A DNA stretch of 21,577 nt from Euplotes aediculatus (lineage: Eukaryota; Ciliophora; Spirotrichea; Euplotida; Euplotidae): the NCBI GenBank assembly GCA_030463445.1, contig JAQGFW010014661.1, positions 1 to 21,577 of the forward strand, written 5' to 3'. Positions 1 through 12,000 of this stretch are shown here, one piece after another (position 1 is the stretch's first letter; each line of letters opens with the position of its first letter). The position numbers were made by a program, and so were the translations under genes. The notes beneath the pieces are model-generated. The model was not told the DNA's origin, did not search any database, and worked only from the letters and a program-made list of their open reading frames with translations.

Positions 1-29
1 CCCCCAAAACCCCAAAACCCCAAAACCCC
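1..29. repeat. Left telomere, C4A4 repeat
   Basis: Positions 2-29 are three and a half C4A4 units ending in C4, exactly 28 bp, with one extra C in front. A double-stranded telomere of exactly 28 bp is the known Euplotes macronuclear length; hypotrichs such as Oxytricha have 20 bp of the same repeat. The next bases (AAAG) leave the register at position 33. The extra first C is probably a sequencing or assembly edge. Confidence 0.97.
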
Positions 30-46
30 AAAGCAAAATTTAAAAT

Positions 47-51
47 TTGAA
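47..51 (+). promoter_or_regulatory. Chromosome breakage site core (E-Cbs), left end
   Basis: TTGAA lies with exactly 17 bp (30-46) between it and the last telomeric C at 29. The E. crassus breakage signal has the core TTGAA at this distance from the telomere addition site. The flanking bases fit the longer consensus less well here (T instead of A just before the core). The mirror-image copy at the right end makes chance unlikely. Confidence 0.8.
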
Positions 52-70
52 TTTTATAAAAATATTCAAA

Positions 71-98
71 ATGGAAGAGATAATGATGGGCAACTACG
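71..98 (+). CDS. Candidate first exon (start codon)
   Basis: ATG at 71 is the first ATG after the telomere and would give a leader of about 40 nt, in keeping with the short leaders of Euplotes chromosomes. The exon reads MEEIMMGNY plus one base and ends at a good donor (GTAAGA at 99). Phase 1 matches the acceptor at 3972-3973, and the joined sequence stays acidic (NYVEESADES). The weakness is the implied 3.9 kb intron; without splicing the frame stops at 107. Transcript evidence is the only real test. Confidence 0.45.
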
Positions 99-3000
99 GT
101 AAGATCTAAACACAGCCAACATGGACCAGGCTATACCTTGCAAAAGACTGGTCTAGATTAATCCACATCAAACTTTATCCATTTTAGTTACTTCATGCTC
201 TCTGTTTTCCTTTAAAGTTCGATAGTAAAGTGGCGGCATTCAAATTCATTTTGATTGTAAAATTTAAAAGCACCCAATAAACAACACTTTAAGATATTAG
301 AAATTTATTCAAACAAAATAAAGTGAATAGATAATATTTTGAATTAATTTTTTAAGTATTTTAAGATAATATTAAAAGTAAAATAAAATAAAAGAGATTA
401 TCGACTTTATAAGCTCTTAGATTAAAAAATAAATAAAGAAGTATTGATTCAGAAAGAAGTTTTAAGCATATATAAATGATTATTATTTAAGTTGAGATAT
501 TTTTAAATAATAAATAAAAATCATCTCAAGTAAATTGTTTGAATGAAAAAAGGAGATAAATTTTTTAGATTAAAAAAGTATTGTATGTAATTTAATCAAA
601 AATTCTCTCTGTAAACAGTGTAAATTTAAATTACAATATGAAAAAATTTGAATAATTGTATTAAGAAATTTTTTTTAATAAATAAGTATTATTTTAGCTC
701 TTTTGGATTTTCAAAGCTCTAACTTACAAATAACCTTTATACACTTTTAGTGAATAAAACTAGCTTTTAGTAACCTTTATTTATACTGATAGGCGTCTTC
801 TCTTCATCATATTTCCTCCATAAATCTTGTTAACTTCTAAATTTTCTCTCTAAAAATACAATAAAATAAAGGACAATATTCGAAATTATCAAACTTAAAA
901 TTGAACTTAAACTCCAAATGATATTGGGTTGTATTAATTTTGAAACAAATTGTATTTACTTTACATTTAGAAGAAATAAGCGTGGCATTATATTAATCTT
1001 AAAAAATAAGATAGGTAGCTTTTATCTTTATTGATATTCATACTCACTTTCATTGAAATATCAAATAAACATTGAAGAAAGTTATTGTCGAATCATATCT
1101 TCTTTTAATGGAATTTTAGTTTTATATTGACTGTATCTAATGCTGTCTTTAAATTTAGAATGCAAGGGATTGACTTTAGCAAATTCAAATTCGAATAAAT
1201 TTAAATTTTTCTTTTTTTATTGGTTTCTCATAAAATAGAGTTTTAATTTAGAGAAATTAGGATAAGACATATCATTTTTGTAATAATTATTATCTTTACT
1301 TAAAAAAATTTAAGCTTTCTTATTAGTTTTCTCTGTCTATCGATTCAGTATAGTTTTAAACTATTTTGCTTATAAATAATTGATTAAGATTACAAAAAAT
1401 AATATGATTTTCAAGAGAAAATTATTGAATTTCTTTTCTGAGAAAAACCAATGAAAATTGATAATAATTTTAAAAGAGTAAAATAACTCTAAAAATATAA
1501 ATTTTATACAAAACATTAATATCCTTAATGCTGTATTCACTAAGCAATCTATAGTATAGTTTAATGAAACAATATTTAGTTAAGCATATATCTAAGTTTA
1601 GGTTAATCATCTTACATTTGTTTCTCATTTTGAGTTTCTTCTAATAAGTTCATATCTCTAAAAAACAGTGAAAAAGATGCTGATAATTGATAGTTATAGA
1701 TATATTCTATTTTCTTATATCTTGTAGTTAAATCTCGTAGCTAGCATAGTTATTGAGATTTACTGAAGAAAAAAATAGTCCATATTTAATTATTTTAATT
1801 TATCTAATAATGAGAACAATTTGTGTCGAAATTAACTATTATGAATCAAATTTAATGCACAGTCCAGATAAGACAGTTAGCTTCAATGTTGATACATTTA
1901 TCCTTTGAAATTAAGGATTGATGTTTAAAAAATAAAATTACAGTTTTGTTTTTGCAATAATTTGTGCTCCTAATTAAAAGAAAAATTGAGTCAGAATTTT
2001 ACAAAATAAAAATTCCATGCTTAATATTTAAAATTCCATCTCTCAAAAAAGAATATATTTATATTATTATCCTGAATGATTTTCAAAGTTTACTGAAGCG
2101 ACCATTTTTATCTTAACTATGCATGTTATTGGAACAGTAGATAAATCTGAAATTGTAATTACCCATATTGTTATTTTTCTATTAAGAAACTCATAAGCAT
2201 GATAGGAAACAATTCGATAAAGATATAATTATTGGTTTTGTGATTTAGTTTGAATACAATAAGCATAACAGTGAATTCATTCCTATTTCCTATTTGTATG
2301 GATTCAGAATTTTATCACATCTTATTACTTTCCAGCTTATGCGTGGAGCATATTTAAAAGTAGCTTAAAATCATGCTTTTAATAGTATTTTTACTATTTG
2401 TCTCTATTATGACTTACATTGTCTAACTTTTATAATCTAGCACTAGGAATTTTATTTTAATTTACAAATCATAGTAAGTTGATCTTGTCAATATTTCACT
2501 TAGTATAGTGAAATTTTAGTTTTATTTCTAACTTGACACAGTTTTATGCTAATGTTGATCTCAATTTCTAATAAAGAGTATATAATTTGAATAAAAGTAG
2601 TTTATGCCTAGATCAAATTTCAAATGTAATTAAGCTAAAATTCCTTTTATCCTAATACTTATTCATTCGTTTTTGTGAAGAAAAAAACTTTTAATAAAAG
2701 CAAATATTAAAAAAAGTTAAAGTCAAAACAATAGTTTAGTTTTAAAGATAAGGTAATAAATAAGGATTTGGTTTATTTATTGATTAGTTTGTTCTCTTAG
2801 TCTCTTTTGCATAAAGCAAATACTATTTTGTTGGATAGTGAATTCAAATGAAAAAGAAATACATGCTCCTCTTTTTCAAAATTAGCCAACTAAATATTTT
2901 AATAAAATAAAATTTAATTTTTATTTAGGAATCACGTCAAATTTTTTGATTAGTTAAAACTGATTCTTCAATAAAGATTTTTATGTCACTGATCATAAAT

Positions 3001-6000
3001 CTTAGAGTGATTCCTGAATAAAAGTTGAGTTTTATGTTTAAGTGTATTTTCTTATAAAGAAGAACTAATGCCGTACATTTTGTCTAACATCACCTGCTGA
3101 ATTTAAGAAAAATTAATTGTCAAGATATTGGACTAAAATTATTACTTTAAATTTATCAACATTTGAGTGCAGAAAAATGGGGAGATAGTGGAGATTGTTT
3201 CTATTACCTTTATGATGATTAAAAGATAATACTTTATGATTGAATAAAGAGTAACAAGAGCTCTAATAGTGCCTTGATATAAATTAATTGTGCACGGAGT
3301 TAAATTTGGTCAAAGTTGACAAAAAATCTTAAAGGTACGCTGATATGGTTGAATTTATGAAGGAGATCATTGACGAGTGATCCGAAGATTTTTTGATAAA
3401 TTTTAAGAATCTTCTAAGAGTTGGATTTAATATTTTATTTCAGTCGAAAGATCTGATTCAAATACAATTTTAAGCAATAAAACATATGCTTTTTGGTTTT
3501 AGAAATTTGAAATTAGCAGTATCTTTGTGTCTATTCCTCTGCTCTATAGTTAAATCGATCCACTCATCATCACTATTATTGCTGCCATTATCGTTGAATC
3601 GAGTTTACTTGGGAACTATTATTTTTATTTTAATATATTGGGTCAATCTAACTCACAACTAATAATTCCATGCAACTAATATTTGCTTATTTATCAAATA
3701 GTTTTAAACTTTAGATATAAAATGATAATAATAAATGTAAACACTCACAATAATTGTGCTGGATTATTTTTAAAATCAATTTTCTAAAGTACAGATCATA
3801 AGAACAATTGAACTTGGCTTTTCATTGAGCTTATTGTGAGTTCATTCATTATAATGCTTGAATCTATTGTGTCAGTTGTAAATGAGAAATATCCAAACTA
3901 ATTTTGAAAAAATGCTGATTTATAGATTTTTAAATCTTAAATTTTATTTAAAATTTACACTGGGTTACTATAGTAGAAGAGTCAGCAGACGAGAGCAATA
4001 TTCAAAATTCATGGCAAAACAATACAGAGAGTGAACTCAACAATATATACAATGAGGAATGACAATCACATGAGGAAGAAAAGAAGGGATCAGATGTGTA
4101 AGTACTTTTATTTCATTACTTATTGGCAAGTAGTCACACGCTATCAAGCTTCAAAGAGGAAACCAAGCACATCCAAGAAAAAAGTCAGGTATATAAACTC
4201 CTATTATGATTGTTTAGGATTTGAGCTCAACAAACAGAAACTATGATTCTGAAAATAAAAGAGTTAGCTCAAATGAAGAAAATAATGAGAGTAAACATGA
4301 TTTTGAATACAATCAAAATGAGTCTGACTATTTTACTGAATACGAGGATGTACAACAAGTTTTTACTAATGATTCAATTATTATTCCAGTTATTGACGAA
4401 AATGAGTGAGGTAAAAAACAATACTATCATTCTAACTGACACTAATTATGCGAACTTTCTTTTATATTAATATATTGGAGTATAAAAATATATTTAAAAA
4501 TACAAAGGATCTCAAATATTCAGATATTAAATTTTATTAAAAGTTGCATTTGGAGTATTATATAAAATTAAAGCAATTTCTCATTTAAAAAAAAATTATA
4601 AAAGGTGCTTGATTAAAATTAAATTATGATAATTTGATATTCTGACTTGTAAAGCCCACTACTGAGCTACCTTCTGGTTATTATTTTCTCTTTCATTTAC
4701 ATTTTTTTTGCTTGACTTACAGTTTTAAAAAGAAGTAGAGCAAACCTAAAATTGTAAAATAAAAGTTAGAAATTAAATTGAGAAATTTAATAATGATATA
4801 ATATAAGCCCGAATATATTCTACAAATACAAAAGTGATTTGCGAAAATTTGTGTGGCGACTTGGCAGTGAGTCTGTCAAATTTCCTGCAGAAATTTATTT
4901 TTTTATATAATTATTCTTATTTAAAATTTAAAATTAGAATATGCTTAAAGCATTTTTGAATTTAATTTATTTCTATTAGCTAAGTATAATGAAACTAATT
5001 AAAGACATTTATAATTAATTTTGATATTGTTGAAAATAATGCTAAATCTAATATTATACTTTGTGCCTCCCACTTTGATTTTATGTTTAAATCATAAAAT
5101 AAATATCTTGATACGAAAGACTACAAAATTTATTGATTTAAAGTATATCAAATATTTATTCGTTTCTTAATTTATAATATTATTAATAACAATTTAATTT
5201 TTTAGAAAATTTTAAATGTTCTTTTTTTATTTACAAAACCTTTTATAATAATTTCTAAAAGATTCAAATTTGATTTCAAAAAATAAAATTCTAATTAAGT
5301 AGCTTTGGAGGAAATTAAGCAATAAACCATTTTCAGATTTGGTTTCAAAATAAGTTAAAGTATAAATAAAAGACTGAGCACCTTTAATGCTTTTTCAAAA
5401 GATGCAAAAAAGACTCTCAATATAAAACAAATTATTTAATTAAGTTCAATAAAAGTATTTAAATTTATTTATTAAATAAGTAAAACTGTTTAAATAGATT
5501 CAGAATATAGACTTTTCCAAAATAATCTACAACTTTACCTTAAAAAATAATACTTTAACTTTATTAGTTTTATCAAAAACATAATTTTAAAAATTGTATT
5601 AAATAAATATTGTGCTCTATAATCTTTCATTTCAATTCCTTCAATGCTTTTCAATCATTTAGCAATAATTACTAATGATATTTTGATCAATCTGATTACA
5701 AATTTCTTGAACATTTAAAAAAAAAAATTTCTTATTAAAATTCCTCTTATCATATTTTTTACTTATACCCAGATAATCAATTGATATTAAACCAGAAATT
5801 TTTGCAATTATTCGATTCTATTAAACTCATTTCTTTAAATAAAACTCTTTTGCTTTTTTTTACAAACATTAAAACGTCACTGACTTAAATTAAAATTAAG
5901 TTTTGCTTATTTTTTTCCTTAATATAATCTTTAAATTTCATAATAAGCATTAATATTCTAATTTTGTCTAAATTATTCACATATTTTTTCTTTTATGATA

Positions 6001-9000
6001 TTATAACTCATGCATTTAATTTAAGATTTATTTTTATAATTTTTGAAGCTTATATTTTTGTAATTTTAAACCCATTTCTTTTTACTTTTTCTAAAACCAT
6101 AAAATGTAGTTAGATCTCTGAAAATGACTAAATCCCTGCTTTGATTTTATAGGATTGAATACTTTAAACTGACATCAATATGTCAGCTGTATGATTTTCA
6201 TATTGTTTATTTAGTAGTTGAGTTTATAATTCATTTTAAATATTTCTTAATGTTTTTAATTTACCTCTACTTCCTTTCCAAGGACCATCTATTATTTTAA
6301 ACATTCAAGTCATTGTGATTAGAAGAATTTGGACAATCTTTAATTCAATATTATCCAATAGCCTCTATTTTACGTAGGATCCAATTTTATTAATGTTTAT
6401 TTAATTTATTCTTAATTTTCAATATTATTTTAAACTCTTGTTTTAATTAAAGCTAGAAAACTTAAATTCAATATCTTTCTTTTTATTAAATAAGTATCTC
6501 ATAAATTTTGAATCTCAACACGCATTAATTACGGTTTGAATCAGTGAATATTTAGTTTAATCTTTTAAACTTTTATTTTGAAAAGTATAATAAAAAAGAT
6601 AGAGATTTGCTTTATTCATAACTTGATTTAGTTTCTAAATGCCATCAAATTTATTTCATTTTATGAGATTAATAAGCATCAAAATTAATTAATTAAATTT
6701 TATTTCTGTTATATTAATATATTAAAATCGTTAGCATTTGACTTTTACTTCAATATCAAATTTCATGTTTAACAAAAGACTCCTCTGTTAAAAATCAAAA
6801 CTACATTCAAAAAATTTTACTTTATAATAAAGCGATATTTTAATTGATAATATTCATAATGGACAGACTTTAATTCTCAATAAAAGGATTAGACTAAATT
6901 TTAATTTTAATAATTTAGTAATAAACTACAGTGATATGTCTATATTAAATCATACTTGACATTCTTAATGAAAAGTTATAGCTTTTTATTTCCTTTCCCG
7001 CAATGAATATCATTTATATAATAAGTTAGAATCTAGACTCCTAAAAATAAAATTTTTATCATTTAATTTAAATTAATTTAAGCTTTGTCAACACTTTTAG
7101 TGATTTTAAATATTGCCTTAAAATAACTAAGAAGTAAATAATAAATAAGTATTTTATAATGTTTACAGCAGAACAAGCATTATTCCAAGATTCAATGCTT
7201 TAAATATCTCTTATTATTTTAAAATAAAATGGAAAGTAATTATTGAAACCCACTATATAAAAAATACCTAGTTTTTACTATCTAACTCTAGAATTATATA
7301 TTTTTCCATAAAGAATATTGAAATTGTCTCTGGTGATTTTGTTTACATTTCTATTATATTTATCCATTTATTTTTTTGCTCTTTATTCCATAAAAATTTA
7401 TTAAAGCATACTCTACATTAATCCATTTATTTAAATTTTTTCTTAGTTGTTTTCAAATTAAAGATCTAGTTATAATTGATAATTTAAACTAAATAGCATT
7501 TGCTCCAAAATGCAGCAACATTATATATCATAATCCTGTATGGCGCTTTACTCCTTTTTTAGTTTATGCATGCAAATAATTATGGATTCATCGTTAAAAG
7601 TTGCAAGAGAAAAAGTTTTAAGCATCTGTAAATAGTTGTGCATTATGAATTCGAACCAATATTTATATTCAATCACTTTTAATGTTTTCACATCCAACTT
7701 AATACTTTTATAGATTTTGATAGTGAAGATAAAGTGAATATAAAAACTCACGAAGAAGTTGAAAAAGAATGGGCAGAACAAGAATTGAAGTTATTACAAG
7801 ATAGATACTTGAACTTCTATGATACAATTACAATCGCTATAACAGATTATGAGCATGTCAACAACGCAAATGAGATAGTACTTTCTTTTTAGTTTATTTG
7901 ATATTCTATATGCTAAATTCTTTATTAAATATAAAATTATTTAATCGTCAGTTAATAATATTTACATAAAAATTTAAAATCAATAATCATATAGCTTATC
8001 GTTATTTAAATAAGAAAATAAATGAAATCACTCAAAAAATTTAAATAAACATATTTTTTATTTATAAATAGCTTTTATATACTAATTCTTTTGTAACTTA
8101 AATAGATTTTATATTGTAAAACTTGAAATATTTAACAACAACATCTCTTTAATTATTGGCTTGCATTTTCAACGTAAACAATATATTCTATTATTTAAAT
8201 ATTTTGTTTTAATTGCAAGTATTTCAAGTTAATAATTTAGAATTTAGTGTAATAAAGCATCATTTTCAGTTATTAAATAGCAAATAGTTGTTTGTTAATA
8301 TTATTTAGTTCAAAAGATTATATTAAAATAAAAAATTTCAAAACATTCATAGTAATTCACTTTATTAAAAAGCATAATGAGTTTGTAATAATTTTCTTCA
8401 AATGAATAAAATAGGATATTGAGTCTATGAATAAATTCAATTGTTTACAATGGCTATAGTTACTAATTAAATTTAAAAGAACTGATATCTAATCAAAATT
8501 AAAAGAAAATTATAATATGTTAATTCAATAACGCTTTTTTAATAATCTGTTACTATAATTGTAATCATCTTATATAAATAACATTTTTAAGTATAAATCT
8601 GATGATATAATATTTCAAATATCGTGATAATCAAATTAATGTTAATTTAAATTTATTAAATATTATAGGAAGAACCCAAATATCTAACACAATACTATCT
8701 TAGTATAAATGACAAGTAAGTATCTAATATATTTTAATTTTAAATGTGATCGAGTTATTTTAACAAGTTAAAATAATAAGGCTTGAATTGGTAATTAAAT
8801 ACTTTATATAATATTATATTAACCTACTTTTCTCAAATTAAATGTAATTAACTAACATTTATTTACCATATTATTTTAAAATTTATTTTAAAATAAACAG
8901 ATTAAATAAACTAGAGCCACTCAAAGTTTAGACTTGGAGATCAAGCCAAAAAGGAAAATCCTGGCTGTATTTAAATAATTAATTTACAATTCTACCAAGC

Positions 9001-12000
9001 ACAACTGCAACTACCTACAACTCCTTAATAATCTAAAGGTCTACAAGATGACAAATGAAGAAAAATATGATGATTTTTTTGTAAAAGTATGAAGACTTGA
9101 TCTCAAATTAATTATATTACTTGGCTATATTAATAGTATTCGAGTTAAAGAAATAGTGCAAGAATCCTATTGCTGCTTATTATTAAGTATCTAAATCTTT
9201 TGTCAACTAGTCAATTTGATACTTCATTCTAAAATTAAATCAAGTTCTAAAGAAATGTAAAGAAGCAAGATGAGTGGATATTAAAATCTCACATGAAAAG
9301 ATCGAATCAATCAAATGATTCATGATGAAAAATAAAGTTAGACAAATTATTATTAAAATAATTTTTTTTTAATTTAATAGAGGATCATAGTAACTTATGC
9401 ATATATCAGACTGTAGCATTTTATTGATATTAAAATCAAAGCTTAAGTACTTGTACAAAAGATTTGCTTTATTTCAAAAAGAAGTTTAAGTTCCGATAAT
9501 TTCAAGAGGATTTGAGAATCTGTAATGGGTTAAATACAGCCTAAACAATTTAGGATATGAGATAATGTTTTTGGATTAATTTTCAGTAAATTTCTAAGGA
9601 AAATATATATTATTCGACACCTATCAGTTAAAAATGAAATATTAACTCGAACATTAAGGTCTTGAGAATGTCAATTACACTCGATTTTGAATCGCTTTTC
9701 GAATCTTTAACCAAAACCTTCATTTATCAAGTTAATAAAGAAGAATAAGAATATTAGTTGAAGATGATATACTATTTCCATGGATGATAGAAAATGAGAC
9801 TATGAATAATGACTTACATGCAAATGTTTATATTAATTAAAATTTTGACCTCTAAGAATAAGAAATCATGAATATTTTATTCAACTTGTATATACAAATA
9901 ATAATGTTTGAATGCCTACTTGGCAGAACGGGTAGTTCTATTTTGGTCAGGTTTACTGTAACACTGTTTAGTTAGCTCACTGCTTTCTTTGCTCACATTA
10001 AATAGATGGGACTATTATGATGAAAAAGACTCATCTAACTATTCCTACAAAATAAGAATTGCAGATCTGGAGGAGAGTAAAGGTAGCTTACTTAACAAAA
10101 AAGGATACCAAGATAAGGCCGAGGACCAAAAAGATAAATATTTGTTTGGCCAACAGTCAAGCAATCAACCTCTCAAACTCAATCAGCCCTTTATTTTGTA
10201 CAATTTAAAAAAGAAAGAGCCATTAAAATATGAAGATATTGCATATGTAGATTCTAAATATTTGCCTAATTTGAAACAAAGTTCTACTATTACATTATTA
10301 CAATTTTACTTTGAAAAAATGGGAAACAAATCAAGAGATAGTCAGTATGTTAGTCCTCAAGAAGAATACAGACTATTCACTTTTTTCAACAGCACCAAGT
10401 ACTATTTGGACATATCATGGAATGATGATTTGGAGTTAAGATCAACAGAAACTAAAAATTCTATTAAAGGTTAGTTAACATATTTTAGAAAAAATAAAAA
10501 TTTATGTAAAATATCTTCAGCTTTATTTTTGATTTATAAAAACTACTCTTGATAATTAATTGCTAAATTTAGTACATGTGATTCAGAAAGTTGAGAAAAT
10601 AAATCCATACATAATTGATCAGCAAAAGTAAGTTTTGCAAATGTAGCATTATTAACTTAGAAAATCTAATTATTTTTTATTATTTGTAATTTAGAGACAT
10701 ATTTTTCTTTCACTGAATAATAAGACTGAGCATATATTGAATCATTTCAAATTAAAAAACATCTAGATTTAAATTTAAAATCTTAAGCCCTTTTATTGAG
10801 CATGAAATTGAGGTTAAAAAAATGAAAATGAATTTGTAAAAAAATAAGAAAGATTTACATTAAAAAAAATTAAATCTATAAAAAATATTCAAATAGCATA
10901 AATGAACAATTAAGTAAAAATGAATTATTATAAACTTAATATATTTTCAAATTTTACATCAATAATAATTTAACTCCTATGGACTCGAATAAAAATTAAA
11001 ATACTTTACATTTGTTTTGCTTATGTATCTTATATTTAAATAGTAAAACTGTATTCAATAATTTAACGTTATAAAATAGTCAAATGTATTATAGTAGTTA
11101 TAAAATATATTAAATAATATTTATTTATCTTTAAATAAAAATAAATGTAAAAAATATTATCTATAATTTATTTATCTAAATAAAAAATAAAATTAAAAAA
11201 GTTTATTATTTATTTTCTCACAATTAAGATTAAACATGGAGCCAAAATATGTACCACTAATCCATTTTATAATATATAAACTTTCTTTAAATAAATTATA
11301 AACATCATAAACTAGACTCAAACTAGTGTAAAAAATAGCCATATTAGGAGTTCGAAAATGTTAACTAAATTCATAATATTTTAAGTGATTTCTTGCAATT
11401 TTGTTTCATTTACGCTATTCTATATTTTTATTATTTACAATGAACAAAAATATTCTCCATATTATTTTCACTTCTTTCAGTAAGTTAGGAACTCATGCAG
11501 AGAAAACAACTCAAAAAATAACTCCAGCTTGTTTTATTATGATAACCTATATTCTTCTTTTCTCTTTATTTTATATACTTAACCATCTTTGAAACGTAGT
11601 TCAATTAAGCAATCATTTCCCTAATAAACTTTATATAAGTTAATCGCTTTAGATGATACATATTGCGAGCGGCACCCAATTATTACTTAAAGAGACAACA
11701 TTGATTTGAAATAATCTTTGATGAATTTGATAAGCTCAAAGATATCGTATTGTTTGACAAAAATGCAGTAATCGGAGTAAGTGACAGCACAGAGTCAATC
11801 GGACTGGAGAATATGATTAGAGCCACATTTTTTAAACATCAGTCTAAAATTTCTTTGCAATTTTGTTATGCTAAATATGACTGGAGGTGTATTTATTTTT
11901 GTAAAGATGATCAGACTTTGAAACCATTTAATTTTGCAAATAAAAAATATTATTTTGACATCGAGTTTGACTCAGAAATCAACGAACTATTAGAAACAAC

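Larger units (their letters stand above)
99..3973 (+). other. Intron 1 (inferred) with two coding-like islands
   Basis: A 3.9 kb AT-rich stretch runs from the donor after 98 to the acceptor TTACTATAG at 3973. Most of it is dense in TAA/TAG in all frames. Bases 99-280 are less AT-rich than the rest and hold short open stretches (for example AKDWSRLIHIKLYPF near 150-200), which could be an alternative early exon. Other islands at 870-1239 and 3169-3660 are listed separately. I saw no terminal inverted repeats or transposase remains. Confidence 0.45.

Noticed and set aside
870-1239. A real small membrane-protein gene
   Set aside because: An open run of this length is roughly expected once by chance in such AT-rich DNA with only two stop codons; no motif supports it. 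Kept only as a low-confidence entry.
4243-4470. Plus-strand frame starting MILKIKELAQ
   Set aside because: It is the +1 frame of exon 3. Its composition is Met/Ile/Leu-rich by base shift and it does not continue the acidic style or join in phase to 7714.
4840-4890. tRNA or snoRNA gene
   Set aside because: No cloverleaf, no B-box-like GGTTCAAATCC and no C/D box pair could be found; only a small hairpin remains.
7548-7781. Open frame on the minus strand
   Set aside because: It overlaps the exon at 7714-7877 on the plus strand, which has splice sites, matching phase and better composition. The minus frame is Phe/Ile/Lys-rich as expected for a shadow.
9381-9950. Glycosyltransferase-like reading (VEDD motif) with TAA/TAG as Gln
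   Set aside because: It needs about a dozen stop codons to be read through in a chromosome whose clear gene never does so. The motif is short and the stop density is near chance for this base composition.
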